DNA of 45,242 nucleotides. It comes from Lapidilactobacillus achengensis (GTDB lineage Bacteria; Bacillota; Bacilli; Lactobacillales; Lactobacillaceae). How positions within the stretch are numbered: the stretch's first letter is position 1; each line of letters opens with the position of its first letter. The DNA is taken from NCBI RefSeq assembly GCF_003946655.1, contig NZ_RHOV01000020.1:1-45242 (forward strand), written 5' to 3'. A model generated the notes under the pieces. The model saw only the letters and a program-made list of their open reading frames with translations, did not search any database and had not been told where the DNA came from. Below, piece by piece: positions 1 through 9,168 of this stretch. A program made the translations under genes and the position numbers.

Positions 1-145
1 CGGAGAAATTCGGGGTGAGATCGCCGTGAAATTGTCCTTGGCGGCTCTGCCGCTTAGGACAAGGCCTGATTTTGAGACAAGCCGCGTCCTTTGCGGATTG
101 GCTCAAAACAGCGCCCACAGCGAGCTCACCCCGAATTTCGCAGCG
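1..145 (-). repeat. Y3 structured repeat, copy a (at window edge)
   Basis: Outer stem arms GAAATTCGGGGTGAG (4-18) and CTCACCCCGAATTTC (125-139) are exact reverse complements. They enclose hairpin A (TTGTCC..GGACAA, about 33-63) and hairpin B (TTTTGAGACAAGCCGC..CTCAAAA, about 71-112). Other copies lie at 16820 and 21857 in the opposite orientation. The left flank is cut off by the window edge. Confidence 0.85.
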
Positions 146-168
146 CAAGTCGTGGACATCATTGAAAC

Positions 169-289
169 GTGTTCGCCGACCTAGCTTCTTCCGCTTAGCC
201 ACGCAACTATTCTGGAGAAATAGACCGACCTCCAAAATCCTGACTAGGTTAATGCTCGAAGTCAACCTGTTGTGTTCCGCACTCAAAAC
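169..289 (-). repeat. HP long-hairpin repeat, copy 1 (diverged arm)
   Basis: This is a unit of about 120 bp that folds as one long imperfect hairpin. It begins GTGTTCGCCGACCTAGCT; the CGCTTAGC-type arm pairs with the later TTAATGCTC-type arm. The distal arm (260-287) is diverged. It abuts HP copy 2 directly. Plus polarity for HP is defined here as GAGTGTG-first, so this copy is minus. Confidence 0.7.
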
Positions 290-405
290 GTGTTCGCCGA
301 CCCAGCTCCCTGCGCTTAGCTACGCAATTGTTCCGGAAGCAAAGTGCAGCTTCCAAAACAATTGCTAGGCTAATGCTCAGGAGCTACCCGGGTCGGTTCA
401 CACTC
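290..405 (-). repeat. HP long-hairpin repeat, copy 2
   Basis: GTGTTCGCCGACC at the left pairs with GGTCGGTTCACAC at the right. The inner arms GCTTAGCTACGCAATTGTTCC and TTGCTAGGCTAATGC pair imperfectly. The right end (CACTC, TGGCG) passes straight into the Y1 inverted terminal repeat at 405. Confidence 0.8.
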
Positions 406-614
406 TGGCGTTGGTGGGCTGTTCACTCGTCAGGCGGAAGGTCGGGCTGGGGGTGAGTCAGCCGCGATATTATTGTTGGCGATTTATCGCCTACAATAAG
501 GCCGAGCTTGAAGATTTTCGGTGGGTTCCCGAAAAGCTTCAAGTCGTGCCCGCAGCGTTCCACCACCCCCAGCCCGACCTGGAGCCCCACTACACCTGCC
601 ATCCACCAACGCCA
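405..614 (-). repeat. Y1 structured repeat, copy a
   Basis: Terminal inverted repeats TGGCGTTGGTGG (405-416) and CCACCAACGCCA (603-614) bound the unit. The inner stem GGTCGGGCTGGGGGT (440-454) pairs with ACCCCCAGCCCGACC (565-579). Inside are hairpin A (TTATTGTTGGCG..CGCCTACAATAA) and hairpin B (CTTGAAG..CTTCAAG). Compared with copy b, hairpin B has compensatory changes (CTTGAAG/CTTCAAG against TTTTGAG/CTCAAAA). The short ORFs here are by-products of the repeat. Confidence 0.85.
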
Positions 615-670
615 CGCTCAGCGCAAGCTGCGGGCATGCTACTTTTTTACAGGAAAAGCCGGGCTTTCAC

Positions 671-699
671 TTGTTAAAGAATAGTAAGTGTCAGATAAT
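671..699 (+). promoter_or_regulatory. Possible promoter of the moxR operon
   Basis: TTGTTA (671-676), a 17-bp spacer and GATAAT (694-699) sit just upstream of the ribosome site AAAAGGGGG. The start of transcription would fall very close to that site, so the untranslated leader would be only about 15 nt. This is weak evidence. Confidence 0.35.
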
Positions 700-720
700 A
701 AAGAAAAGGGGGTTCTGCTT

Positions 721-1659
721 ATGGAAGCGACTGCGGCAAAAGCATTGATTGATCAAGGTATCGACGAAATCGAACGGGTAATCGTGGGCAAACGCGACAT
801 CATTCGCCTGACGATCACCACTTTCCTAGCTAACGGTCACGTGCTCTTCGAAGACGTACCCGGTGTTGGGAAAACGACTTTGGCTCAGACATTGGCCAAG
901 GTCTTTGCAGGAAGTTATCATCGAATCCAGTTCACGCCTGATTTACTTCCCGGTGACATTACCGGTGTTTCGATCTACAACCGTCACGCGAACAGTTTTG
1001 AATTTCAACAGGGTCCGATTTTTGCCACCTTTGTGCTGGCCGATGAGATCAATCGGGCGACGCCGCGAACCCAATCCGCGTTGTTAGAGGCCATGGGTGA
1101 GCGGAAAGTGACCTTGGATGGGACGACCTACCCACTCGATGGGAACTTCTTCGTGCTGGCCACGCAGAATCCCAGTGATTATGAGGGGACCTACCCCCTC
1201 CCCGAGGCCCAAATGGATCGTTTTCTGATGCGGTTAAGTATTGGATATCCTGATAAACCTGCTGAATTGGCGATGTTGAATTTAGCCGATCAGTCGGCCA
1301 CGCCACCGACAGCGCACGAGGTGATCACGGCGGAGCAAGTGCGAGAATTGAAGGAACAAGTTCAAAAGGTTCGCTTTGCGGACTCGCTTTTGGATTACTT
1401 GCTAAGCATTACAACGGCGACACGGCAAGATCAGCGAATTCGCTTAGGCGTCAGTCCCCGAGGCAGCTTGGCTTTGGCTGCGGCCGCTCGTGCCTATGCA
1501 TTGACTCAAGGACGCGGCTTCGTACTGGCCGAGGACATTCAACGGCTGACCCCATTAGTTTTGGGACATCGCCTAATTCTGCAACCGGGGATCCAACTGA
1601 CCAGCGACCAAGTTTTGGCCGATCTGCTCCAACAAATCCCTGTCCCCCTGACGAGGTGA
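721..1659 (+). CDS. MoxR-family AAA+ ATPase
   Basis: A 312-residue MoxR-type AAA+ ATPase, a chaperone-like enzyme usually encoded beside a DUF58 protein and thought to help assemble or activate partner proteins. Visible motifs are Walker A (GVGKTT near residues 48-53), Walker B (FVLADEINRA near 105), sensor 1 (ATQNP, then a long YEGTYPLPEAQMDRF segment) and a C-terminal lid with SPRGSLAL. The ATG at 721 is chosen over the GTG at 688 because AAAAGGGGG ends 8 bases before it. It is the first gene of a three-gene operon: the stop at 1657-1659 is followed by the next ATG at 1663. The genuine substrate cannot be told from sequence. Confidence 0.93.
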   Translation: MEATAAKALIDQGIDEIERVIVGKRDIIRLTITTFLANGHVLFEDVPGVGKTTLAQTLAKVFAGSYHRIQFTPDLLPGDITGVSIYNRHANSFEFQQGPIFATFVLADEINRATPRTQSALLEAMGERKVTLDGTTYPLDGNFFVLATQNPSDYEGTYPLPEAQMDRFLMRLSIGYPDKPAELAMLNLADQSATPPTAHEVITAEQVRELKEQVQKVRFADSLLDYLLSITTATRQDQRIRLGVSPRGSLALAAAARAYALTQGRGFVLAEDIQRLTPLVLGHRLILQPGIQLTSDQVLADLLQQIPVPLTR

Positions 1660-1662
1660 GCC

Positions 1663-2697
1663 ATGACTTTGCGTGGACATTGGCGTCATTGGCGCCGTAA
1701 TTTAGGTTTAACCTTGATTTTGTTATTTTTCTGTCTGCTCGGCCCGATTTTCAATACGCCCACCAGTTGGTTGATCACTGATTTTGCGGGGGTAGCTTTG
1801 ATTTTCAGCGGGTTGAGTTTGTTATGGCCGCTAGCCCGGTTGAAAATCACCACAGATCGACAACCGTTAAGAGCGCATTCCCATGTGCCGATCAGTCTGC
1901 TGCTTGAAGGTCCCGGCTTCTTCGCCAGCTTGGCGGTGCGCCAGGGCCAGCAGATTTACTGGCGGGGAGCTTATTACGGGCGAACCCGGCAGTTGATTTG
2001 GCCGAACCACTTAGACCGGGGGATCCATCAGGAATTGCCCTTGACGATACAGGCTTGGGATCTCCTGGGCATCGCCACCAAACAACGCCAGGTCCAACTA
2101 AGCCGGCCATTGATCGTTGGTCCCGCCACAGAAGCAGGATTGAGTCAGGCCTTACTTGATGGCTTAGCTGATTTCGTCCGTCGCGCCAATGCGGATGATA
2201 CGACGCCTTCCTTTGATTTGGAATCCTTGCGTGACTACCGACCGGGAAATCCGCTGCATTCGATTGATTGGAAAGTTTCGGCCAGACGCGATAAGACCAC
2301 CGTGCGCAAGAATCGTCCCGAGCAAAAGCCACAATGGGCAGGCGTACTGTTGGGCACACCTGGTCCCGCTTTCGAGGCACTCCTCGGCGCCTTTACAACC
2401 ATCGATCAGGAAACCCATCTCTGGCAACGAGGGTTCTATCTAGGCACGAAGCCACTGATCCAGCCCAGTTGGACTCAGTTAGCGGCCTGGACGACCAGCA
2501 CAGAATTGCCCACGCGGTTGCCCGACACCTTGGAACAAACCCCGGCGGTGATCGTTTTCAGCGCAACGCCGATGACCTTTGCTGCCGCCAGCGCTCACTT
2601 TCCCAAACAGAAATTGATCTTGGTTTGTGTGGCGCCAACCACCTTGACGATCAGCACCAATAAACAGCAAGTTCAATTGCAGTGGGAGGTGGCCTGA
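1663..2697 (+). CDS. DUF58 domain protein
   Basis: A 344-residue protein with two N-terminal membrane segments (about residues 10-30 and 35-55), a beta-rich middle, and the DUF58 signature DYRPGNPLHSIDWKVSARRD near residues 190-210. DUF58 proteins resemble von Willebrand A folds and regularly pair with MoxR ATPases; their precise function is unclear. The ribosome site GAGGTGAG overlaps the moxR stop, and the stop TGA overlaps the next ATG (TGATG), so translation of the three genes is probably coupled. Confidence 0.88.
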   Translation: MTLRGHWRHWRRNLGLTLILLFFCLLGPIFNTPTSWLITDFAGVALIFSGLSLLWPLARLKITTDRQPLRAHSHVPISLLLEGPGFFASLAVRQGQQIYWRGAYYGRTRQLIWPNHLDRGIHQELPLTIQAWDLLGIATKQRQVQLSRPLIVGPATEAGLSQALLDGLADFVRRANADDTTPSFDLESLRDYRPGNPLHSIDWKVSARRDKTTVRKNRPEQKPQWAGVLLGTPGPAFEALLGAFTTIDQETHLWQRGFYLGTKPLIQPSWTQLAAWTTSTELPTRLPDTLEQTPAVIVFSATPMTFAAASAHFPKQKLILVCVAPTTLTISTNKQQVQLQWEVA

Positions 2698-4907
2698 TGA
2701 CCCGCGTGCTTGAAAAAACCGGCCAGGCCGCTTGTGGTTTCTGGTTGGCTTATCTTTTCCTCAAAAGCTTTCTCGATGTTAACGAGATCGGCAATCAACA
2801 GATGCTCTGGTTCGCGTTGGGAATCATGGGTGCCTTGGTGTTGATCCTGTCCTTATTGCAAGTCCACTGGGCACCAACTTTACTGCTGGTGGTCATCATT
2901 CAACTGTTGACGACCTGGTGGCTGCTTCCCTATGACCAGGCCTTGTCCTGGGCCTGGGTCCAAACTTACGTCGGTCGGCTAAAAACAGCGATCACCACCT
3001 CATTGACCAGTGGCTCGGCCGAGTTGACGGCTACGCTAAGTGTGACCTTGGCACTGCTAGCACTGGCGTTGATTTTCATGTTAAGTTGCTATTGGTCAAG
3101 TCCCGAGCTCAGCGTTCTGATTGTATTCAGCTATTTATTGGCAGTTCATATTTTTAATGGGAATGAGCTGACCAGTGCAACACTCCAACTGGCCCTGATT
3201 TTCTGTCTCAGTCGCGCTTGGCGGCAATGGTGGGCCCCTAACCAAGGTAAGCGTTCTCTCACGCCGCTACTGCCAATCCTGCTGGTTTTAGCAGTTTGGG
3301 GCGCGACAATCCAATTGCCCGCGATCAACACGCAATTCGCCGCTTGGTCAGCCGATTTACGGAGCCAACTCAATCAAGTCGGTTTCTATGAAAGTATTGA
3401 ACGGTACGCCCGTGGCGCCAGTCGGACGGGCTTTTCCGAGGATGATAATCAACTGGGCGGACCGCTTTACGATGATCCGACGGCCGTGGTCAAAGTTCGG
3501 GCAACACAACCGCACTATTTACGCATTCAGGTCAAAACCGACTACTCCGGTCAAGGTTGGCGTAGCCCCACGAATTCCCGCTGGGTCAGCGAAGATACCC
3601 GCGCAGTTCAACGTTATTTGGATGCGCCGCGAGTGATCAGTGACAGCGCCGCCACAGTTGACTACGAAAACAAGGCGGAAGCGGTGCGGCTAACCGCGCT
3701 GAACAACCAAGATTATATTGGCCTCCCCTATGGTCAGATCGAAATCGAAGCGATTGAACCAGGTTCGTTGGATAGTACGTTTTACGACAATTCTTCCCAG
3801 CGACTTTACGGCAATGCTAATGATGTTAAACAATTACAACTGGGTGTTCATGCGAAGAAAATCATCCCAACCGAACTAGCCGACATGGCCACCCCGACCG
3901 CTGGCGACTATACCAATGAACTGGCTTTACCTAGCTCGTTACCGGTTCGGGTCCGCCAATTAGCGGTCAAACTGACCGAGAAAATCCCCACCTATTATGG
4001 TAAAGTCATGGCGATCGAAGACTACTTGGCAGATTCCGCTGAATTGGTCTATTCTAAAATTGACACGCCGGCGCTCCCCAAGGGTCGTGACTATGTTGAT
4101 TATTTCCTATTTGACTCTCAAGTGGGTTATTGTGACAACTTCTCCACCGCGATGGTCGTGCTACTACGCAGTATTGGCATCCCCGCGCGTTGGGCCAAAG
4201 GCTTCGCGCCGGGCACGGTTACCAAAACGCTTAGCGGTGATCAACGCGAATACACCGTGACCAACTCAGATGCTCACGCCTGGCCGGAAGTTTATTTCGG
4301 CGAATACGGCTGGCTTCCTTTTGAACCAACGCCTGGTTTTACCAATAGTGCCGAAGTGACCACGACTACCTCGACAGCAACGAACACGGCGAATTCAAGT
4401 AGTGTTAACAGCAATACCAGTAGTCGCGCCAGCAGCCGCAGTAAGTCCAGCTCCCAAAAGCAAACCGTTAGCAGCTCTGAGGACTCGGCCGCCAGCACCC
4501 GCCGCACTAAAATCACGTTTAACCTACCCGGTTGGCTGCAGTTAGTCATTTGGCCGGCAATCATCGCCTTGATCCTATTACTTTTGCCAAAAATGCGGCC
4601 ATTGATTCTGTGGATCTGGGCCCGCCAATTCGCGCAAACAAATTTCAGTAAGTTCTATCGTTATAGTTTGCGCGGCCTCCAACCTTGCTGGCGGCGACCG
4701 GCGAGCCAGTCACTCAGCGCCTACGCCCAAGAAATCGATCAGCACCTTGGTCTCGCGGAAACTTTCAGCCAAATCACCGAAGTTTACCAAGCGCAAACGT
4801 TCGGCCAAGAGATCCGCGCCTTACCACCACAAGCGCTGCGCCAGTTCACCAGTGCCCTGTTACGGCGGAGCAATTGGCGCCAATTGATGCAGCAACACCA
4901 TCATTGA
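2697..4907 (+). CDS. Transglutaminase-like membrane protein (TgpA/YebA type)
   Basis: A 736-residue membrane protein. The N-terminal third holds about six hydrophobic helices. An extracytoplasmic part follows with a transglutaminase core: Cys about 479 (VGYCDNFSTAMV), His about 527 (DAHAWPEVYF), then the WLPFEPTPGF segment. A low-complexity Ser/Thr linker (about residues 550-605) leads to a further membrane helix (WLQLVIWPAIIALILLLL) and a C-terminal DUF4129-like tail. The family is often found with moxR and DUF58 genes and is thought to act on cell-envelope proteins. The ATG at 2697 has GGGAGGTGG just upstream, so the in-frame GTG at 2682 is rejected. The substrate is unknown. Confidence 0.88.
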   Translation: MTRVLEKTGQAACGFWLAYLFLKSFLDVNEIGNQQMLWFALGIMGALVLILSLLQVHWAPTLLLVVIIQLLTTWWLLPYDQALSWAWVQTYVGRLKTAITTSLTSGSAELTATLSVTLALLALALIFMLSCYWSSPELSVLIVFSYLLAVHIFNGNELTSATLQLALIFCLSRAWRQWWAPNQGKRSLTPLLPILLVLAVWGATIQLPAINTQFAAWSADLRSQLNQVGFYESIERYARGASRTGFSEDDNQLGGPLYDDPTAVVKVRATQPHYLRIQVKTDYSGQGWRSPTNSRWVSEDTRAVQRYLDAPRVISDSAATVDYENKAEAVRLTALNNQDYIGLPYGQIEIEAIEPGSLDSTFYDNSSQRLYGNANDVKQLQLGVHAKKIIPTELADMATPTAGDYTNELALPSSLPVRVRQLAVKLTEKIPTYYGKVMAIEDYLADSAELVYSKIDTPALPKGRDYVDYFLFDSQVGYCDNFSTAMVVLLRSIGIPARWAKGFAPGTVTKTLSGDQREYTVTNSDAHAWPEVYFGEYGWLPFEPTPGFTNSAEVTTTTSTATNTANSSSVNSNTSSRASSRSKSSSQKQTVSSSEDSAASTRRTKITFNLPGWLQLVIWPAIIALILLLLPKMRPLILWIWARQFAQTNFSKFYRYSLRGLQPCWRRPASQSLSAYAQEIDQHLGLAETFSQITEVYQAQTFGQEIRALPPQALRQFTSALLRRSNWRQLMQQHHH

Positions 4908-4929
4908 ACCTAAACCCGAAAACAAGACC

Positions 4930-5002
4930 AAAGCCGCTGGGGCTCACCACTCAACAAGATCTAACGATCCCATTGAGTACAGAGCCGCCAGCGGCTTTTT
5001 TT
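4930..5002 (+). terminator. Terminator of the moxR operon
   Basis: AAAGCCGCTGG (4930-4940) pairs with CCAGCGGCTTT across a loop of about 45 nt, followed by a T run. It lies 20 bp after the transglutaminase gene. Nothing else is seen between 5003 and 5131. Confidence 0.7.
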
Positions 5003-5131
5003 GATCATTACAAGGTACTGCCTGAACGCTCGTTGAGGTAATTCAGATTTGCGGAACCCGTAATGCTGTCTGGACTGAGTGGCTGAGGTTGGTCCAATCG
5101 CGGTCAGCATTTCAACCAGGCCGATTTTGAT

Positions 5132-5755
5132 TCAGGCCTTTTGTTGGGACTGACGATCAACGCGCTGTTGGTAGTGGACCAGTAACTTGTCCAACAACCA
5201 GGCGTAAACGAAGCTGAAAATCACGCCGATCACTACCGCTTGCCAGCCATAAGTGACCAAACCCAGTAAGAGCACCACAAAATTTAAATCACGAATAATG
5301 TGGGCCACTGCCCAACGGGGTTGATGTTGATGGATGATCAAAGCCAGCACATCCATTCCCACCGTTGATGACCCGGCACTGAGACAACAGTAGTAACCCA
5401 GGGCGATCAACCCACAGGCCAAGGCCAGATCCACCGGAAGCACCGTCGTCAATTTCAGCGGTAACCACGAAAAGAAGGAAAAGCTACCTAAATAGCAGGC
5501 ACTGCTGAACAATGATTTCAATAAAGTGGCCCGACCCAAGCCCAGCCAACAAATCAGTAGCAACAAAACGGTCAAGCCGTTGGTCAAGACCACAATATCC
5601 AATTTCGTCACCTTGGCTAGGACCAAGGCCAAGCTGGTAACTCCACCATTAATAATTTTGTCCGGCACCATCAATTTGGCATATGCAATGCCCAAAATGA
5701 GATTTCCGCCAAAAATTTTCGCCAACTTCGGCGCCTCTTGTTTCCACTTTTGCAT
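5132..5755 (-). CDS. YitT-family membrane protein
   Basis: A 207-residue polytopic protein with about five hydrophobic stretches. It matches the N-terminal membrane half of the YitT (DUF161) family: GGNLILGIAYAKLMVP at the N-terminus, NGGVTSLALVL, and SAGSSTVGMDVLALI in the middle. The C-terminal DUF2179 domain of longer YitT proteins is absent. The family has no settled function. The ATG at 5755 is preferred, with GGGG seven to ten bases upstream; the GTG at 5770 would lie within that ribosome site. It stands alone, followed by no clear terminator. Confidence 0.75.
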   Translation of the reverse strand: MQKWKQEAPKLAKIFGGNLILGIAYAKLMVPDKIINGGVTSLALVLAKVTKLDIVVLTNGLTVLLLLICWLGLGRATLLKSLFSSACYLGSFSFFSWLPLKLTTVLPVDLALACGLIALGYYCCLSAGSSTVGMDVLALIIHQHQPRWAVAHIIRDLNFVVLLLGLVTYGWQAVVIGVIFSFVYAWLLDKLLVHYQQRVDRQSQQKA

Positions 5756-5784
5756 GAATTGACCCCACACTGTTTTTAATGAAA

Positions 5785-5842
5785 CTTGTTCGCCAGCCCA
5801 GCTAGGCTAATGCTCAGATGCTGCCCAGACCGGCTCGCACTC
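5785..5842 (-). repeat. HP repeat, internally deleted copy
   Basis: Both ends of the HP unit are present (TTGTTCGCCAGCC and GGCTCGCACTC), but most of one arm is missing: the left end jumps directly to AGCTAGGCTAATGCTCAG. Confidence 0.65.
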
Positions 5843-5852
5843 TCTTTTAAAC

Positions 5853-5969
5853 GTGTTCACCGGCCTAGCTTCTTCCGCTTAGCTACGCAACTATTCCGGA
5901 GGCGTAGATCAGCCTCCAAAATAGTTGCTAGGCTAATGCTCAGATGCTGCCCAGGCCGGCTCGCACTCT
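5853..5969 (-). repeat. HP long-hairpin repeat, complete copy
   Basis: GTGTTCACCGGCC pairs with GGCCGGCTCGCAC. The arms GCTTAGCTACGCAACTATTCC and AATAGTTGCTAGGCTAATGC form the long imperfect stem around the loop GGCGTAGATCAGCC. It lies in the intergenic space between the YitT-like gene and the sugar ABC operon. Confidence 0.8.
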
Positions 5970-6040
5970 CTTTTGGCGGGTGATTGCAGAAAGCGCTCAC
6001 CGGCACAACATCCAACAGTATAGTCGATTCAAGCGCAGAA

Positions 6041-6072
6041 AGCTAGCACTGATCCAACGATCAGTGCTAGCT
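6041..6072. terminator. Perfect 14-bp inverted repeat downstream of the sugar ABC operon
   Basis: AGCTAGCACTGATC, a CAAC loop, then GATCAGTGCTAGCT. It is placed where the operon should end, but only a short T stretch follows on the minus strand. It may be a weak terminator or an mRNA 3' stabiliser. Confidence 0.5.
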
Positions 6073-6133
6073 AAGTGGTGCTGTTCAGCGATGGCCCCGC
6101 ACGCACCTGCTACGGTGCACGCGGTACGCAACG

Positions 6134-7369
6134 CTACTGGGCTTTCTTGGCCTCGGCCTTGATTTTAGCCAGTTTCGGTTGATAATCCTGCAACACGGTC
6201 TTGACGTCTTTACCTTGAACGCAAGTCTCTTGGAAGATATCGTTGATCAATTTATTCACGTCAGGCATGTAGGTCACATTCGGCAACGGCTGGGCAATCT
6301 TCAACGCCGCGTCGGTCGCTTGGTAATAAGGCGCCTGCCAGCCAGTCACGGTCCCGGTCACATCGGCGCGGAAGGATGGCCAGCCGTTCTTCTTGAGCAA
6401 AAGTTGTTGAACTTGTTTGGTTTCCAAATACTTGATAAATTTCAAGGCCGCCGCTTTATTCTTGGTACCTTTAACGACGCCTAATACCTCACCGCCTAAA
6501 GTTTTGACTTGCTCCTTTGGTCCCGCAAAGCCGGAAGTCGCTAGAATATCCTTCCGTCCGCCATCGCCAACAATGATGTTGGTGGCAAAGGGCCAGTTAG
6601 GCATGTAATAAACCTCATCCTTGGCCAAAAAAGTATTCGTGGTCGAGAATGTTCCCTTCAAAGTATCAGCGGACAGATAAGGCATCAATTTCTGTAAATA
6701 GGTCAAGGCTGTGACTGTGCCGGCATCGTTGAGATTCAACGGATCCCCACCGGCGCTCCGAATAAATTCGACTAGCTCGATCACATCGCCACTCATTTTG
6801 AAAGCGACGCGCCCAATGCCTTCCTTTGCTTTCAATGTTTTAGCGACGGTCAATAACTCGTCCCAATTCGTCGGTGGTTGAAGTCCGTATTTGTCGAATT
6901 TGGTTTTGTTGTAATAATTGATCTCCACGTTGGGCCGATAGGGCAAGAAGTAGGTCTTCCCGTTGAAAACGCCCACCTGCTTCTGAATTGGATAGGTGCT
7001 ACTAGGAATTATTTTCGTCTGGTCACTGAGATCTTCCATATAACCGTCCGCGACCAGCTGGGCCGTTGTGTTCACATCTTGAGAGATAACATCAATATCA
7101 TTCCGCTTCGCCGCCACCGAGGCCTGGAGCTTCTTCTCCACGTCCGCCGCTTCCATTTGGATCGCATTGACCTTGATGCCTGACTCTTTCTCAAAGGCCG
7201 GCAAAACATCTTGATTCATGACTTTCCATTCTTCATCGCTCAGGCCCATGGTTACATTCAAGGTGGACGTCGCCGTCTTCTTCGTCGGACCGCCACAAGC
7301 GACCAACAAGCTTAGGCTGGCCAACACGCCCACCCCAACTAACCCGCGCAACCAAATTTTTTTCTTCAT
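6134..7369 (-). CDS. Sugar ABC transporter substrate-binding lipoprotein
   Basis: A 411-residue solute-binding protein of the MalE-like SBP_bac_1 class. The N-terminus MKKKIWLRG plus a hydrophobic core ends in the lipobox LLVAC with Cys25, so it is anchored outside the membrane. The body (NVTMGLSDEEWKVMNQDVLPAFEKESGIKVN, later PYRPNVEINYYN and NWDELLTVAKTLK) is typical of oligosaccharide binders. The ATG at 7369 has GGGGGGA upstream; the TTG at 7384 would sit within that site. It is the last gene of a permease-permease-binding protein operon. The sugar cannot be read from sequence. A shared MsmX-type ATPase encoded elsewhere would be needed. Confidence 0.9.
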   Translation of the reverse strand: MKKKIWLRGLVGVGVLASLSLLVACGGPTKKTATSTLNVTMGLSDEEWKVMNQDVLPAFEKESGIKVNAIQMEAADVEKKLQASVAAKRNDIDVISQDVNTTAQLVADGYMEDLSDQTKIIPSSTYPIQKQVGVFNGKTYFLPYRPNVEINYYNKTKFDKYGLQPPTNWDELLTVAKTLKAKEGIGRVAFKMSGDVIELVEFIRSAGGDPLNLNDAGTVTALTYLQKLMPYLSADTLKGTFSTTNTFLAKDEVYYMPNWPFATNIIVGDGGRKDILATSGFAGPKEQVKTLGGEVLGVVKGTKNKAAALKFIKYLETKQVQQLLLKKNGWPSFRADVTGTVTGWQAPYYQATDAALKIAQPLPNVTYMPDVNKLINDIFQETCVQGKDVKTVLQDYQPKLAKIKAEAKKAQ

Positions 7370-7396
7370 TTTGTTTCCCCCCAAACAAAAAGTTTG

Positions 7397-8212
7397 TTAC
7401 TTCACCGCACCGCTTAAATATTCTGATTTGAGATAACGCTGGAGCACGAAGGTGATCAAGATCACCGGCACCGCCAGCAAGGTTGAGTACGCCGCGGTTT
7501 CAAAGAAGCCGCCCCGCTGCACGTAATAGTAAACTTCCAAAGGTAACGTTTTCGTCGTCAGAGACAAATACAAGGCAAAAGTGAATTCATTCCAGGAGTT
7601 TAACCAAACATACATCGCCGCCACCGCGATTCCTTGCGCCGCCACGGGGAAGACCACGTAGCGCAGCGCCTGCATCCGATTGGCGCCATCGACCAAGGCC
7701 GCCTCCTCCAACGCTTTCGGAATCGCGCTGAACGTCGACAATAGGATCCAAGCCATGAAAGGAATCTCTTCGATCAAATGCGCCATGACCAAGCCGAAAT
7801 CAGAATCCACTAGGCCCCATCTGGTGAAGGTAATGGCAATGGGCAACGCGATCCCCACCGTCGGAAACATTTTCGTGAAAAACAAAGCCGCGATATAACC
7901 GAAACGCACCTTGCGACTCAAGCGCGAAATCGCGTAGGAAGCCGGCGCGACGATCACGGTGGCCAACGCCATCGTCCCCGTCGCCACGATCAGGCTTTTC
8001 TCCAGCGGCGCCCAAATATTACCGGATTGAAAGACATCACGCCAATGAGAAAAGTCGAAATGATGGATCAAGAAAGTTGGATGTTGCGTCAATACTTCGC
8101 TAGGACTACTGATGGAAATCTTAAAGAGCAGATAAACGGGCATCACCATTAAGGTACTGATGACCGTGATCAGGATGATCCGCCCAAAATGTAACTTTCG
8201 TGTCGTCATCAT
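7397..8212 (-). CDS. Sugar ABC transporter permease (MalG-like)
   Basis: A 271-residue inner-membrane permease with six predicted membrane helices. The EAA loop that contacts the ATPase is visible as EEAALVDGANRMQALRYVVFP (about residues 160-180). The ribosome site GAGGGGGG precedes two adjacent ATGs (8212 and 8209). It is placed 9 bp after the partner permease and 27 bp before the lipoprotein start, so all three are one transcript. Confidence 0.9.
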   Translation of the reverse strand: MMTTRKLHFGRIILITVISTLMVMPVYLLFKISISSPSEVLTQHPTFLIHHFDFSHWRDVFQSGNIWAPLEKSLIVATGTMALATVIVAPASYAISRLSRKVRFGYIAALFFTKMFPTVGIALPIAITFTRWGLVDSDFGLVMAHLIEEIPFMAWILLSTFSAIPKALEEAALVDGANRMQALRYVVFPVAAQGIAVAAMYVWLNSWNEFTFALYLSLTTKTLPLEVYYYVQRGGFFETAAYSTLLAVPVILITFVLQRYLKSEYLSGAVK

Positions 8213-8221
8213 GATCCCCCC

Positions 8222-9079
8222 TCAATTCTGATCCGCGAAACCCGCGCCCCTGTCCACAAATTTCAACCACAGCAAAGCAAAGGTCAAAATCATGGCTAAC
8301 AGAATCGTCGAGGCCGCGCCGGAACCATTGGGATTATTCAAATTGTATTCCTGATAGGCGAAGGTAGCCACAAAGGGTACCGATTGGCCCACCAAAACCT
8401 GTGGCAACTCAAAAATCCGAAAAACATCTACGGCCCGAAATAAAACAGCCATGGTAATCGTCGGTTTTAACAATGGCAATGTAATTCGTCCCAGGGTTTG
8501 CCAGCGTGACGCCCCATCAATCGCCGCCGCTTCATAAATCTCGTTACTGATCCCCTCAAGTCCTGCTAATAGCAGTAAGACCAAAGTCGGCAGCACTTTC
8601 CAAGTATCCGCTAAGGAAATCACCAATAACCCTTGAAAGCCCTCGGTCAGCCATTGGACCGGCCGCGTGATCAAATGCAGCTTCAGCAATAGTTCATTGA
8701 AATAGCCTGACGTCCCAAAAATATAGAGGGCAATGATGCCTGACACAATCGTCGGAATCCCCATGGGCATCAGAACCAGCGAGCGCACAACCGCTCGACC
8801 ATGAAATTTCTGTTTCAAGACATTAGCAATCACAAAGGCCAAAAACATTTGGATCGTTAAACTGATCAACGAGATGCCCGCAGTATTACCAATCGATTGA
8901 ATGAAATCAGGTCGCTCGAACAGGGCCTGATACGTCGACCAAGAGAACTTGCCCGTATAGCGATCCTGGAACCCCAAGATCACAGTTTTGATCAGTGGCA
9001 CTAAGGTGAAGCCCAGAATATAGACTGTCATCGGCAGGACCAACAATAATTCAAGATAATATTTCTTTAACCAGCGCAT
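8222..9079 (-). CDS. Sugar ABC transporter permease (MalF-like)
   Basis: A 285-residue permease with six predicted membrane helices and the EAA-loop segment YEAAAIDGASRWQTLGRITLP (about residues 180-200). It is the first gene of the operon; the ATG at 9079 follows GGGGGA. No ATP-binding gene lies next to the operon, as is common for Gram-positive carbohydrate importers that share one ATPase. Confidence 0.9.
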   Translation of the reverse strand: MRWLKKYYLELLLVLPMTVYILGFTLVPLIKTVILGFQDRYTGKFSWSTYQALFERPDFIQSIGNTAGISLISLTIQMFLAFVIANVLKQKFHGRAVVRSLVLMPMGIPTIVSGIIALYIFGTSGYFNELLLKLHLITRPVQWLTEGFQGLLVISLADTWKVLPTLVLLLLAGLEGISNEIYEAAAIDGASRWQTLGRITLPLLKPTITMAVLFRAVDVFRIFELPQVLVGQSVPFVATFAYQEYNLNNPNGSGAASTILLAMILTFALLWLKFVDRGAGFADQN

Positions 9080-9133
9080 GGTACTTCCCCCTAATAAAAC
9101 CGCGTGCCGGAAGCGCCTATCCCCCTCTCACGG

Positions 9134-9164
9134 CGTAATCGTGACGTTTTATCACCGTAATCGT
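9134..9164. promoter_or_regulatory. Direct repeat upstream of the sugar ABC operon
   Basis: CGTAATCGT occurs at 9134-9142 and again at 9156-9164, start to start 22 bp, two turns of the helix. That spacing suits a dimeric activator or repressor. No regulator gene is adjacent, so the protein is unknown. Confidence 0.45.
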
Positions 9165-9168
9165 AAAA

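Noticed and set aside
2682-2696. GTG start for the transglutaminase-like gene
   Set aside because: It lies within the ribosome site for the ATG at 2697, and the ATG forms the usual TGATG overlap with the preceding gene.
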